Below are positions 16,701 through 26,600 of a DNA stretch of 64,000 nucleotides, in pieces. Under the pieces are notes generated by a model. The model had not been told where the DNA came from, did not search any database, and saw nothing but the letters and a program-made list of their open reading frames with translations. Position numbers and translations under genes: made by a program. The stretch comes from a virus: the IMG/VR virus record IMGVR_UViG_3300043446_004613, positions 147,114-211,113 of that record, one strand, 5' to 3'. Every line of letters begins with the position of its first letter. Within the stretch, counting starts at the first letter, position 1.

Positions 16701-17704
16701 GACCAGATACCTGCTTCACGGAGTGCTGGCACAACGTGCTCTTCCATGTATACACTGTTAATGTAGCGCCTTGCTTGCACACAGCCTGCAACATAGATTC
16801 GATACAGGTTTGCGTGGAGCGCCTGCTCAATTTTGTCTACAGCAGCTTTGACATCTATCCAGTGCGGAGGATTGCGATTGGGCCGCGTAAGGTTGGGTAA
16901 AACCACGCAGTTAACGCCATCTGTCCAAGGGTACGTAAAATCCACGGGAGACTCTTGCATAGCCATGACGCTATTAAAACTGGCTTCAGCATGGCGAAAA
17001 CATTTCCAAGACGCACCCCGTAGGCATAGCGACAACTTGGCCTTGCTTTGATACGCCATCAAAGTGTCCAAAGGTATACGGCGGTAATGCGGTGTATACA
17101 GAATCGCTGTTTGGCGCTTATGCCCTTTTGCAAAAGCGTAGTCCAAGTCCTCAAGCGACGTACACAGACCATTGCACAGCTTTCTTTTAACAAGTTCAGC
17201 GTGTAAAAGCGGACGATCACACGAGCTAAAGCCGTATGAGTAGAATATGTCAATCGGACGTGCGTTAAATGCCTCTTCAGTATCCGGCTCGTGTGGAGAA
17301 AAAGTACTCGTAAAGTCGATAACCTTGAGCGGGAACGCTGTTGTTGGAACAGTGCGCTTGGAGAATTCGCGCTTAAAGTAAAGCTTCACTGCTGGGGCAA
17401 GATCAGCACAAGGCTTGTAGGCGCTCAACTTGCCGGGCCAGTTAAAGCTGTTGGTCAGAATTATTTGATAATCGTTTTCGCACTCAAGGTAGTCAAACAC
17501 GACAACGGGTTTACCTGACAGCAGCACAGCTTTTACAGTTTCCGGGTCACACACGTATTCAGGGTGCCATGTCCAAAGGTAAAAAACGACGTCGGCCTCG
17601 TTCAAAGAGGTGACAAACTCTGAGTCGCGTAAACCTTTTACACGATCAAGCACGAAGCCATCGACTTCGACGTTGCCGCATGTTGTGGAGTAGACTTTCA
17701 CCAT
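16697..17704 (-). CDS. Probable glycosyltransferase (GT-B, exostosin-like)
   Basis: 335 residues. N-terminal half has Rossmann-like strands (VVFYLWTWHPEYV, KPVVVFDYLE), and the C-terminal half carries LSLCLRGASWKCFRHAEASF followed by MQESPVDFTYPWTDGVNCVV, similar to the nucleotide-sugar-binding region of exostosin-like and glycan group-1 transferases (a 'rg.g..s.R..Ea...g..Pv' pattern). It overlaps GT genes on both sides. Specificity cannot be read. Confidence 0.55.
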   Translation of the reverse strand: MVKVYSTTCGNVEVDGFVLDRVKGLRDSEFVTSLNEADVVFYLWTWHPEYVCDPETVKAVLLSGKPVVVFDYLECENDYQIILTNSFNWPGKLSAYKPCADLAPAVKLYFKREFSKRTVPTTAFPLKVIDFTSTFSPHEPDTEEAFNARPIDIFYSYGFSSCDRPLLHAELVKRKLCNGLCTSLEDLDYAFAKGHKRQTAILYTPHYRRIPLDTLMAYQSKAKLSLCLRGASWKCFRHAEASFNSVMAMQESPVDFTYPWTDGVNCVVLPNLTRPNRNPPHWIDVKAAVDKIEQALHANLYRIYVAGCVQARRYINSVYMEEHVVPALREAGIWS

Positions 17705-18348
17705 TGGCCTTCTCCAACAAAGTTATAGGCGACATCTTCCGATATTCCGTTTACACCGCTGCCGTATATTCCGATGTGCTGTGCTAGTGAGTGCTTGGTG
17801 GCAATCTTGCGCTCAAACACCTTACTGATGCAATGATCCCAGTTATGAACCCACCAGCTGACGGGCATCTCATCAAACACGCACTGGGCTGTAGCACGAT
17901 CGACGAATTGAATTGCACCGCCTACGCCATCCACCACCACCCAATCTTCGTGCTCTTCGTAGACCTTCTGCGTAACAGAGCGGTATCCGGTGAGCACCGT
18001 TCGGCGGTGCGGGTCTTTTGTGACCTCCCACAGCTGGCGTAGGCGATAATCGAACTGAGCGCCAAGGAGCAGATCGTTGTCCATCGCTAACAGGTAACGA
18101 TACTGCTCAGGCGAACTCAAAAAAGCTTTGTAGCGGTTGTACGCTGCCATACCGACACCCACATGTTCGACATGCTGCTGCACTGGCCAGTCCCAGCGGG
18201 ACAGAAAATCTACGCCGTACTTTTCGCTCTTGTCGTCGATGATCAAGACGTCGCTGGCAGCGCTTTTGTTGCGCTTTAAGCTGTCCAACGTAATTCCTGT
18301 CAGATCGCGGCGATTCCACGTAGACACGATGATGAGGATGTCTTTCAT
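17698..18348 (-). CDS. Family 2 glycosyltransferase
   Basis: 216 residues. GT2 features: ILIIVSTWNRRDLTGITLDS at the N-terminus, DVLIIDDKSEKYG, and the metal-binding acidic motif YRYLLAMDNDLLLG near residue 92. A second region (VDGVGGAIQFVDRATAQCVF; SWWVHNWDHCISKVF) fits the acceptor-binding part with a catalytic acidic residue. Slightly shorter than typical GT2 enzymes. Seven-base overlap with the downstream gene; part of the 16.1-21.5 kb glycan operon. Confidence 0.8.
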   Translation of the reverse strand: MKDILIIVSTWNRRDLTGITLDSLKRNKSAASDVLIIDDKSEKYGVDFLSRWDWPVQQHVEHVGVGMAAYNRYKAFLSSPEQYRYLLAMDNDLLLGAQFDYRLRQLWEVTKDPHRRTVLTGYRSVTQKVYEEHEDWVVVDGVGGAIQFVDRATAQCVFDEMPVSWWVHNWDHCISKVFERKIATKHSLAQHIGIYGSGVNGISEDVAYNFVGEGQW

Positions 18349-19223
18349 GCCATGATGCGGAAATGTGTCCGCGTATTGTCTTCCTCAAAGATGTCGAGCT
18401 TGGTCTGGCTATAGGAGCGCTGCCACGATTCTTCAGTTGTGTTCTCGCCCGTCTGTCCAACGTGCCACGCACGGTTAACAAGAGCTACCGCATGAGAAAA
18501 TCCAGCTAGACGCAAGGCCAGCGCCATAGCCCCGTCTTGACTTGATACAGGGCGTGACGTGAAGTACTCCTTGGCTGGCCAATGAACCGGAAACGGTCGA
18601 TTGCCGCAATGGACAGGCAGGCGCTCAGCAATACCACGCATCCAGTCGCCGATGCGGGCGATGTCGCGATCTTTGTAGGGGCACTGGAGGAAGCGCTGGA
18701 CATATTCTTGCATCCACGGACGGGTTAAAATCCAGCACTCGCGGCTCATCATGTGATTACACAAGCTATAGCCGCAGTCCGATACCAGTCCGAGACTGGC
18801 TTGCTTTTCTTCCAGCGGCATGTTGCAGAATACGGCTGTGCTGACAACACACTCGTTGCTGTAGTTGGCTTTTATCCAAGCCATCATGTTCTGCAACAAA
18901 GTCATCAAGTGCGGAGACATGCGGATGTCGTCCTCGACGTAAAATACCCGGTCAAACTTGCACTCTTCAAACAGATAGCGTTTAGCCTCGTACACGTTTC
19001 GACCGATACCGTAGTGCTCTGGGCGCATCAGCAGGTGCAACCCCGGAATCTTTGCCCGTATAGCGATGGCTGCGTTTTCATACTGGGCAGCGTCAGGGCC
19101 TCCGTCGCACGCCAGAACGACCGGCATGCCCATGCGTACCTGCGGAAATGCCAGCACGTCTTGCAGCACTTGAGCAAGCATGCCGGGTCGGTTATAGCAC
19201 GGTATTAAAATAGCGGTCTTCAC
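18345..19223 (-). CDS. Family 2-type glycosyltransferase (GNT-I/GT13-like)
   Basis: 292 residues. TAILIPCYNRPGMLAQVLQD gives the GT-A N-terminus; VVLACDGGPD and FYVEDDIRMSPHL (about residue 95) supply the acidic metal motif in the 'EDD' form seen in GNT-I-like enzymes. The rest holds MMSRECWILTRPWM and a Trp/His-rich C-terminus (NRAWHVGQTGENTT) reminiscent of bacterial GNT-I-like enzymes that end in an H-x-G-x-T type motif. ATGA overlap with the next gene. Confidence 0.75.
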   Translation of the reverse strand: MKTAILIPCYNRPGMLAQVLQDVLAFPQVRMGMPVVLACDGGPDAAQYENAAIAIRAKIPGLHLLMRPEHYGIGRNVYEAKRYLFEECKFDRVFYVEDDIRMSPHLMTLLQNMMAWIKANYSNECVVSTAVFCNMPLEEKQASLGLVSDCGYSLCNHMMSRECWILTRPWMQEYVQRFLQCPYKDRDIARIGDWMRGIAERLPVHCGNRPFPVHWPAKEYFTSRPVSSQDGAMALALRLAGFSHAVALVNRAWHVGQTGENTTEESWQRSYSQTKLDIFEEDNTRTHFRIMA

Positions 19224-20938
19224 GCGACAACGGTAGAACGTTTCACCGCAAAGAACCGAATTTCCTCGCCGTTACCGGATGCCCATACTTTTTCGATCTC
19301 TGCATCAATCTCTTCGGTCTTCATGACGCGGTTTTCGCGCTCTTGGATTAAACGGCGCAGTTCGTTTAAGTCGTAATCGCCTGTATGCGTGTACACACGG
19401 AGTACGTCAAAACCGAACTTCTCAAGCGTCGCTTTCAAAGTTGCCGGACTGTAGTGGACATAGTGCGTGTTGACGTCCAGCCATTGCCATTTTTCTTTGC
19501 GCTGTTCGCTACAATACGATTCGATGTTAGGAACGATACCGGCGAAAATGCCTCCTACTTTTAAGAGTTTGCACACACGGCTTAAAACCTCAGCTGGCTT
19601 GGAAAGGTGCTCGAACGTGTGGATAGCGACAATCACGTCAAGGCTGTCGGCATCAATCGCACAATCCAGCAGTTCGTCGCAGGTGGTAGGTATGCCGAGC
19701 ACAGAGTTGCTAAAATTGGCCGCCTTGTAGCAAACGTCGATACCCTGCGGCGTGAATCCCTTCTCGCGAGCATTTACCATGAAGGCACCCCAGCCGCAGC
19801 CAATGTCCAGCATCTTACCGGGCGGTTTGGCGAATTCCATAAGCTGCTGCATGAAGTAGTCACGACGCAGTCCGCTCGTACGGATGTCGTCAAAATTCTT
19901 CGGCAGGCGCATGTGTGAGTGGTCATCGGCGTACTGCTGATAATAGAGCATCGTCTGCTCATGATCCGGGTGCGTGCGCAGATACACGAGATTGCAGCTT
20001 GGGCACTTTACGATGTCAGTCTGCGCTCGATGCTGCGGAGCGTTGGCGGCATCTGCGTCGCAGATGGGACATTTTGTTAACACGGTATTCATAGATTTTT
20101 TGTATAGTTTTGGTATATGAACAATAGCGCTTTCGCCGTAAATCGCGTTGCGCCGGTTGAAAATGCAGTTCGGGCCTTCGAGCCACACTTCGAGCATGCT
20201 GTCGTGCTTCAAGCCTTCACAGATGGCGTAAGGCAGCGACTGGTTTCCAATGTACAAGCGGCAACCCGCTATGAGACGCGCAAGTTCAAGGAAGTCTTTT
20301 GTCGGCAAATACGTCAAATAACCCCAGTCAGCAACGAACGCGTTGTACTCGCTAGGCAATCCGACAAAGGCCGCTCTTTTGCCGTGACGCTCCATGATCT
20401 TCGCCCACGGAAAATCAGAATTACGCCAACGCGGGCTGCGGTGGATAAGAACTGGATAGTCATTTAGCTCAGTGGGAGTGTCGATCGTAAGCCACGCGGA
20501 TTGACAGGCATCTAGCGGCACTTTGAACGTGTATAGATGAGCTTCCGCTAGGTTGAGTCGCCGTGCGCCTTCCGCCATTTTGGTGTGCTCCGTCAGCAGG
20601 TATTCACGGAACTGGTTCAAGTCGATGTCGATTTCAGGGGCTTTTTCTACAAAGCTCAGTTCGTGGATATACGGTTGCATTTCCAGCAGAGGTCGCATTA
20701 CTTCTACATGCTCTGCTGTCATCGACAAACGTGTCTTGTGTTGAACACTTGGGCCGATAAACAAGCTGCCGCCGCCCATCGCTTTTATGGTCGGCAGCGC
20801 GTAAATGATGTCGCCAAAGTCACCGCTATGGAAAAACGAAAGACGGTGCTTCAGTGGAATGACGACGCTTCTTTCGGCAGACACGGGATCAAAGTGTTCT
20901 GCTTTTAGCTTTTTAGCGATGTATTCAAACGATTTCAC
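19220..20938 (-). CDS. Fusion: GT9-like glycosyltransferase + zinc-ribbon methyltransferase
   Basis: 572 residues from the GTG at 20938 (a TTG two codons upstream is possible). Residues about 30-275 resemble a heptosyltransferase-type GT-B fold: FFHSGDFGDIIYALPTIKAM, a Rossmann segment with DYPVLIHRSPRW, and a sugar-nucleotide site (ARLIAGCRLYIGNQSLPYAI). Near residue 283 an internal Met opens MNTVLTKCPICD, a zinc ribbon (CPICD and CPSCN), and then a class I methyltransferase: MLDIGCGWGAFMVNA, VIVAIHTFEHLSKPAEVL, LLKVGGIFAGIVPN. Zinc ribbon plus methyltransferase is a known stand-alone architecture, so the reading frame looks like two genes joined. Confidence 0.8.
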   Translation of the reverse strand: MKSFEYIAKKLKAEHFDPVSAERSVVIPLKHRLSFFHSGDFGDIIYALPTIKAMGGGSLFIGPSVQHKTRLSMTAEHVEVMRPLLEMQPYIHELSFVEKAPEIDIDLNQFREYLLTEHTKMAEGARRLNLAEAHLYTFKVPLDACQSAWLTIDTPTELNDYPVLIHRSPRWRNSDFPWAKIMERHGKRAAFVGLPSEYNAFVADWGYLTYLPTKDFLELARLIAGCRLYIGNQSLPYAICEGLKHDSMLEVWLEGPNCIFNRRNAIYGESAIVHIPKLYKKSMNTVLTKCPICDADAANAPQHRAQTDIVKCPSCNLVYLRTHPDHEQTMLYYQQYADDHSHMRLPKNFDDIRTSGLRRDYFMQQLMEFAKPPGKMLDIGCGWGAFMVNAREKGFTPQGIDVCYKAANFSNSVLGIPTTCDELLDCAIDADSLDVIVAIHTFEHLSKPAEVLSRVCKLLKVGGIFAGIVPNIESYCSEQRKEKWQWLDVNTHYVHYSPATLKATLEKFGFDVLRVYTHTGDYDLNELRRLIQERENRVMKTEEIDAEIEKVWASGNGEEIRFFAVKRSTVVA

Positions 20939-21485
20939 TAGCAAAACGGGTTACGTAATGAGCCGCACTGTCGATTTCTGTCACGATCTCGAACTGTTTC
21001 CTGAACTCCACAGGGTTTTCTGTAAAGCTCGCTGGAAAGAACCGGTAAAATCCCCAGCAATCACGATGACCTTCTACGATCACAAGCTTTCTGTCTTTTA
21101 ACGCATAGACCCGCTGTTGGCGCAGTAAAGTGATCGAGTTCTTGGCCCGTTTGTCCATGTGTGCCCGGATATAGGCTGGATCGTAAACAGCATCAGGTAG
21201 CCAGTTGAAGCACCATTCACCGATGGCATTATCGCGGCAAAGCTGAAGCATTGCCGGTACGGATTGGCGGCTGAGTTGAATCTCCAGAAAGTTAGGCCAC
21301 CGCTTAAACCAAGGCTTGAGCTTGCTATTGGTCGTATTGTATACAACCATCTGCTTATTCGGCCAGTCTTGGTTGTAAAATGAAGCGATGCTTGCTCTCG
21401 CGGCGGTTAGCTGCTGGGGACGGGTAAACGCCATGAGTCCCGATGCGATCGGGTATTCAATCCAACTGGTGTCGTTCTCAGGCAC
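20925..21485 (-). CDS. Short glycosyltransferase-like protein (GT2-like)
   Basis: 186 residues. The N-terminus GLMAFTRPQQLTAARASIAS, then FYNQDWPNKQMVVYNTTNSK, matches the first two strands and helix of GT2 enzymes, followed by ALQLCRDNAIGEWCFNWLPD-like sequence where 'WL.DD' is usual; the acidic motif appears as WLPDAVYDP. It lacks the acceptor half and is about two thirds of a normal enzyme, so it may be reduced or act with the fused protein whose start it overlaps by 14 bases. First gene of the glycan operon after the 63-residue protein. Confidence 0.55.
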   Translation of the reverse strand: MPENDTSWIEYPIASGLMAFTRPQQLTAARASIASFYNQDWPNKQMVVYNTTNSKLKPWFKRWPNFLEIQLSRQSVPAMLQLCRDNAIGEWCFNWLPDAVYDPAYIRAHMDKRAKNSITLLRQQRVYALKDRKLVIVEGHRDCWGFYRFFPASFTENPVEFRKQFEIVTEIDSAAHYVTRFASEIV

Positions 21486-21505
21486 ACGACAAAGAACGGT
21501 TTTTG

Positions 21506-21697
21506 TCAGTTGGATACTGGCGTGATCGGTGGCATCTGCTGCGGCATGCCTTGCGTCTGGTTTTGCGCAGCCATGCGTTGGGCTAGTTCGACACCGAAAC
21601 CGACCTGATGGCTACGGTCAATCGTAGGCAGCTGGCTGTCCGAAGCAGGTGCGGTGTACTTTTGTGCCGTATCAATGAATTTGTTAATATCGTTCAC
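21506..21697 (-). CDS. Small hypothetical protein
   Basis: 63 residues from a GTG start; GTTCTTA lies five bases upstream on the minus strand. An N-terminal helix (NDINKFIDTAQKY) is followed by a Gln/Met/Pro-rich C-terminus (QNQTQGMPQQMPPI), probably disordered. Divergent from the primase gene. No family recognised. Its start signal groups it with the non-structural genes. Confidence 0.55.
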   Translation of the reverse strand: MNDINKFIDTAQKYTAPASDSQLPTIDRSHQVGFGVELAQRMAAQNQTQGMPQQMPPITPVSN

Positions 21698-21717
21698 AGT
21701 TCTAAGAACAAGATAGC
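21698..21717. promoter_or_regulatory. Divergent start-proximal motif between the 63-residue gene and primase
   Basis: The 20-base gap contains the palindrome GTTCTAAGAAC. Read on the minus strand it gives GTTCTTA five bases before the GTG at 21697; read on the plus strand it gives GTTCTAA 14 bases before the primase ATG. The gap is too short for two ordinary promoters with leaders. Confidence 0.45.
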
Positions 21718-22776
21718 ATGATCGGGCCGGTACTAAAGCAGGAAATTGAGAATACGTTCATCGTGGTGCGCGAAAAGTGTACCACCCTCGAATTGGTATT
21801 CTGCTGCCCCGAGTGCGGCGATAAGACAGGCCATCGCAGCGTAAACCTCAAGTCCGGCAAGACTTTCTGCTGGAAATGCAACAAGGGCAAGAATAACAAA
21901 GGGAACTTTGTTGCGTGGGCGCGGGCGCTCGGTTTCCATTTTACGGCAGATACAGGGGCGAATAACGTTCCGGTTGAACAACTGCTTTATGCTGAAGATC
22001 AGCAGGAATCGGTTGTTCCCGTTATCCAAGAGGTGAAGCTGCCTGAAGGTTTTACACCAATCGCCCGGACACCCAAGAGCGTATACACTAAGTTGATAAC
22101 CAAGATGGCTGCACGTAAAAACCTAGACTACGCTGCATTTGCTGAAGCAGGAGCCGGTTATACCCCAGCCCACCCAAAATGGGAGCCTTTCTGCATTTTT
22201 CCGGTGCAAGAGTACGGTTTGACGGTCTACTACCAAGGGCGCACTTATGTAGACGTGCCGGGGGAGACAACCAAGAAATTTCCAAGTCGGAACGAGGTAA
22301 CTTTTGGTGCTGGTAACTGGGTGTACAACATCGATACCGTTCGTGAGCAACAGCCGGAAATTGTTGTCATCGTGGAATCCATATTGAACGTGCTGTCGTT
22401 GCGCAAAAAGCTTCGGCAGCTTGGCTGGAAAAATATCGTTCCTGTCTGTGTTTTTAAGCACCACCTAAGCCAAGTACAAGCACTTAAACTACTGCGTTGC
22501 CAAGGTGTTCAAGAGTTCTGCATGCTGTTTGACCACGATGCGATCGATAAAACGTGGCAGAGTGTCAGCGCGATTGCGAACAAGAAGGTCGTGACGATCG
22601 CTGAGATGCCGTTATTAGACGGCAATAAGAAATGCGATCCAAACGACGATGTGGACGCCGCGATAAACGCAATCGAAAATCGTCAGCTGTATACAGCTTC
22701 GAGCTTCAGCCGTAAAATGCTGGAGGCAGATGATCCGAGAATTTTTAGTATCACATCACGAAATATCTGTTCTTAG
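21718..22776 (+). CDS. DNA primase (zinc-binding + TOPRIM)
   Basis: 352 residues. N-terminal zinc finger of bacterial/T7-type primases: FCCPECGD and FCWKC, with the usual GHRSVNL in between (residues 29-54). A TOPRIM fold follows: IVVIVESILNVLSLRKK (about 217), LLFDHDA-type aspartates as MLFDHDAIDK, and CDPNDDVD (about 306), supplying the Glu and DxD metal ligands. No helicase domain is attached; the helicase-like gene is at 40641. It makes RNA primers for the phage replisome. Its stop codon TAG lies inside the GTTCTTAG motif of the next gene. Confidence 0.88.
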   Translation: MIGPVLKQEIENTFIVVREKCTTLELVFCCPECGDKTGHRSVNLKSGKTFCWKCNKGKNNKGNFVAWARALGFHFTADTGANNVPVEQLLYAEDQQESVVPVIQEVKLPEGFTPIARTPKSVYTKLITKMAARKNLDYAAFAEAGAGYTPAHPKWEPFCIFPVQEYGLTVYYQGRTYVDVPGETTKKFPSRNEVTFGAGNWVYNIDTVREQQPEIVVIVESILNVLSLRKKLRQLGWKNIVPVCVFKHHLSQVQALKLLRCQGVQEFCMLFDHDAIDKTWQSVSAIANKKVVTIAEMPLLDGNKKCDPNDDVDAAINAIENRQLYTASSFSRKMLEADDPRIFSITSRNICS

Positions 22777-22780
22777 CACC

Positions 22781-23407
22781 ATGAACGTAAATCTATTCGG
22801 CCACCGTTGTCTCGTTGAATTCACACGTCTGAAAACGACGAGCAAAATCGTTATCCCTGACGCAGCCCAAACGCACGATACCCACCGCATCGGTATTGTT
22901 CGCTTTATCGGCGACGGTAAAGTGAAAGGCAAAGATGAACCAGTGCCCTCGTTGGTAAAGCCCGGTGACATGGTCATGTTCCAGATGAATCAAGTCATGG
23001 AGAACACGCAGAAGTATGTCGCTGATGGCAAGCACTACATGAACTTGCTTCAAACGGAGTTGGTGTGCCGGATCAATGGTGAAGATATGTCCATCGACAA
23101 CCTTGAAGCGCTTGGTGACTACACCATCCTCAAGCACTTTGTGCGTGAAGCGTCGGATACCATCATCCTGCCTGATAGCGTTGCCCGCCAGAACGCCAAT
23201 GAATTCATCTATTTCAAGCTTTTGAAGAAAGGCTCAACTGTCGATCTGCCGATTAACGTCAATGATGAACTTATCGTCAATTTTGGCCGCCTTACGCCGA
23301 TGTTTATCGTCACCAGCGGTCTTGAAGGTACCCGTAACGAGGAATACTGCTACACAAGCAAGGAATGGATCGACGCCGTCGTTTTCAATGTCGACACCAC
23401 ACGTTAA
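22781..23407 (+). CDS. Co-chaperonin-like protein with two GroES folds
   Basis: 208 residues. The start is put at the ATG 22781 (MNVNLFGHRCLVEF), five bases after GTTCTTA. Two GroES-type beta domains in tandem are visible: LFGHRCLVEFTRL...SKIVIPDAA...GIVRFIGDG...VKPGDMVMF, and YTILKHFVREASDTIILPDS...YFKLLKKGS...INVNDELIVNF. The mobile-loop position in the first copy contains THDTHRIG. T4 gp31 and other phage GroES analogues have one domain; a double copy would act as a folding co-chaperonin for the capsid protein, or be a structural derivative. No GroEL gene in this window. Confidence 0.65.
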   Translation: MNVNLFGHRCLVEFTRLKTTSKIVIPDAAQTHDTHRIGIVRFIGDGKVKGKDEPVPSLVKPGDMVMFQMNQVMENTQKYVADGKHYMNLLQTELVCRINGEDMSIDNLEALGDYTILKHFVREASDTIILPDSVARQNANEFIYFKLLKKGSTVDLPINVNDELIVNFGRLTPMFIVTSGLEGTRNEEYCYTSKEWIDAVVFNVDTTR

Positions 23408-23645
23408 GCGCGGTACGACCGATCTCTGCGCCGGGGAGATGGTTTGGGGAAAGACGTCCTTGCGGATGTCGAAAGCGCAGTTTCGTAGGCAGTGCCCTGA
23501 GTGCGGTCGGCGCGAAATTTGGGTACCGGCGCGGGGAGCCGCGAAAGGTTACTGGTCAGTTGTTGATCTTCACAATCTCGAACAGCGAAGCCCAGAATGG
23601 CTTGCTTCGCATTTGATGTCTTGGATAACAGGCGACCGTAGTTAA
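23388..23645 (+). CDS. Small zinc-binding protein
   Basis: 85 residues beginning at an ATG inside the end of the GroES-like gene (MSTPHVKRGTTDL), in another frame. It has a short Cys motif (CPECGRREIW), with a basic patch before it (RMSKAQFRRQ) and a Trp/His-rich second half (WSVVDLHNLEQRSPEW). Only one CxxC is present, with one extra Cys at residue 15, so a full zinc site is uncertain. The next gene starts after three bases with its late-type motif overlapping this gene's stop. Confidence 0.5.
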   Translation: MSTPHVKRGTTDLCAGEMVWGKTSLRMSKAQFRRQCPECGRREIWVPARGAAKGYWSVVDLHNLEQRSPEWLASHLMSWITGDRS

Positions 23646-23648
23646 TGC

Positions 23649-26600
23649 GTGATCGAGCTATTCGTCAATGATGCCCCTTTACCGGCGTCTCTAGCTGCTA
23701 ATGCCAATTACACGCTAACCGTTCGTTTGAACGGTGCTGTGGTGTTGCCGTTAAATTGGTCGGTCACCGATGGCACCTCTACAGTCGCCGAGGGTGCGTC
23801 CAGCCCGGTAAAGTTTCAACCTGTAAGTCCGGTACCGCACACGATCGTTGTCCGGGTGATGGGTGAATTCGATTTGCCGCAAACCTATGCCCAGACGGTA
23901 AATATTGTTGCACGGGGAAGCAGTGCGCAAGCCGGTGTGAACTGGAGCAACCTGATCTTTACGCCCGGCGAAAACATCACAGCCGTCATTCAAGCCCGCG
24001 ACAGTGTAGGTGCGCCTCCCCAAAGCATCCTCTGGACACTTTACCGGAACGGTGTCGAAGTGTTCAAGAGCAGCGGTTCATCCGTGAATTACAGTGGTTC
24101 AGCGAGCGGTCTTTATCGGTTACGTGGAACGGCTTACTGCAACGATGGATCACAGCTTAGTTTCGACAGTACGGTGCAGTGCTCAGGTTCGGTTAATGTA
24201 CGTCACAATCTTCCTGTGCCGGAGTTTGGAGGTAGTTTGGTTTATCTAGGATCGGTGTATACACAAACACTAGCTGCTAACGGCGGTACAGCTACCAGCT
24301 TGCCGCAACAGATTGCTAGCGTCACCGAAGAAATTTTCCTGCTTCCGGGCACTACGCACTGGACTTTTGATATTGATCCCGGTGCCGGGCCTCTTGCGGA
24401 TGAAGTCGTGTTGCGCACGCAAAAAGGTAACTGGTGCTTGAACGGTTTGTCTGGCGGATTGGCTGGTGAAACGGTCGGTTATGACTACGGTTACATGCCG
24501 ACATACATCCCCGCACCGGCAGACCAACACCTGCGTATCACAACGGACACTTTCAGCGTAAGCAGTTTGACCTATAGCGGTTACACATCACGGTTGCGCT
24601 TAAACTGCTACCGCACCGTGCCTCAAGGCATCTACCGTTACGAGCGCTGCACTAATTCTGACCTGCCGGGTGGCGAAGGTCGGCGTAATCGGCGCTGGGC
24701 CGCTATCATCACTGAGATGGATGTGCAAACTGACGCCAACACGCGCCTTGACCGCATGGGTGTCGGTGAAAGCCTTACACACTACACTACGGTAGATGCT
24801 ACCAGTGTTCCGTTGATGAATCTTGCCACGAACGGCGCACCGAATCCGATCCAAGCAAATACCGGACTCTTTTACACTGACAGTAACTTGTACGCATTTT
24901 ACGAGTCCGACGGGAAGTACGAGCTAAGCGCTCACGCCATCGCTGCGATTGAAGGTGTACGTCCTTGCTGCATGTCCTTATTGACGTTCGGCAACACACG
25001 TCCGCTGATCAACAACCGGATCAAGCGTTTAACTGGAAAGTTGAGTGTTTATCTTACGGATGGATCGGTAATGGCTGGTTCTGTGATCAATGTAACCTTG
25101 CTTCGGCAGGAAGGATTAGCGTCAACAATAATTCCTGTAAATGTAACGGAAACTGCTTACGCGGACGACTCCAACACCCTACTTCGTGTGGGTCAGGCTG
25201 AGATCAATATCAGTGACTTTCAGTTCAGCGAGACTGGGCTGGTTATGTCTTTTTCTGTTGACGAGTCCGGTGTCACGGATTCGACGCCAAATCCGCTGCC
25301 TACGCCGATAAGCAGCCCGGATAACATCTACTCGCCGGTTTGGGGACGCACTGTAGTTTACGAAGGGGCTTGCTACACAAACCCAGTGTACGTTCCGGTA
25401 TTTGACGGCGAGGGTGTGCTTGTAACGCCAATCGGCGGCTGTCAGACGCCAATCTGTGGCCCGGCAGCGCTTTACTGTTACACCTCGCTGGAATCACCAG
25501 TCACCAAGATCAACGTGGCACAGCCTTTTGGATTTCCTGCCCCGTTTGTCGCCTATGGCGCAGCCCCTGCACGTTGTTATGGTGATCCTAAAGCGCAGGC
25601 GTACTATAACGGCACAAACGTGTCTACAGCGGCGTTCACTGGAACGCAAGCGATTGACCTTTGGGCATATCAAACCACAGACTTTTGCGGAGAATCCTAT
25701 CTCTATAACGCCTGCGTAGCATCCGCAGCGTACGCAGCTTCACTGGTAGTTGTTTATCCTACTGCGTCAACACCGCATGCTTACTTGAGCTATGGCGACC
25801 GCCTATACACGTTCGCCGGTACCGTGGATGACTACGGTTCGCGGATGCTCGTTTCCGCTGCTGACGTCATGCCTGCGCTGGATTGTGAACTAAACGCATC
25901 CGTCAACGGCGACTCAGTTGTATACATTGATACCCAGACAGGCATTGAAGTTCCGGTTCGTTTTGACCACCTAGCTGAAGGTATCGCGCATTACGGAGTA
26001 GCCAGCGAGATCATTGACGACTGGAACGACGGTGTAACCGATGGTCGTCGTTCGGTCGGGTTGAATCGCGCTGACACGCTCATCTACAGCAGCACCGGCA
26101 CAGGTAAGCTTATCTTTGACGTCGGGCTGGCTTACCCCAAGAGCCTCGTGCGCGAGCGTGCCGGAGTCCTGACCGCCTACACGATGCCGTCTGCCACTTA
26201 TCGCCAGCTGGTTCAAGTGATCCCCGGAGACAAGGTCTATCTGCGCGTTTCTGATGCCTATGGCCGTCTGCCGCATCAGTTGACCGGTAAAACGGTAGCA
26301 GTCAGCTGGCAGGCTATACCTGCACTGCCTCGGCTATACCATGCTGCGCTGCTTGAATACGAAGGCAGCAGCGCCATAAACGCGGTCGGTTTTTGTGCGT
26401 ACACCAACCAAGGTGAATACGTTTTTTATGGAACGCTGCCGTATAAAGGCTCGATGTCTGGCCCGGTCAATCCAGACAGTATTGTTACAGTCACAGCTGA
26501 AGGTACGGAGTACAATCTTATCAGCGCTTCTGCGGTAGGCGACGTTAACTCTTACGAGCTTACGCACCTGCCGGATTACGCAGGCCAGCTGCTCAACGGC

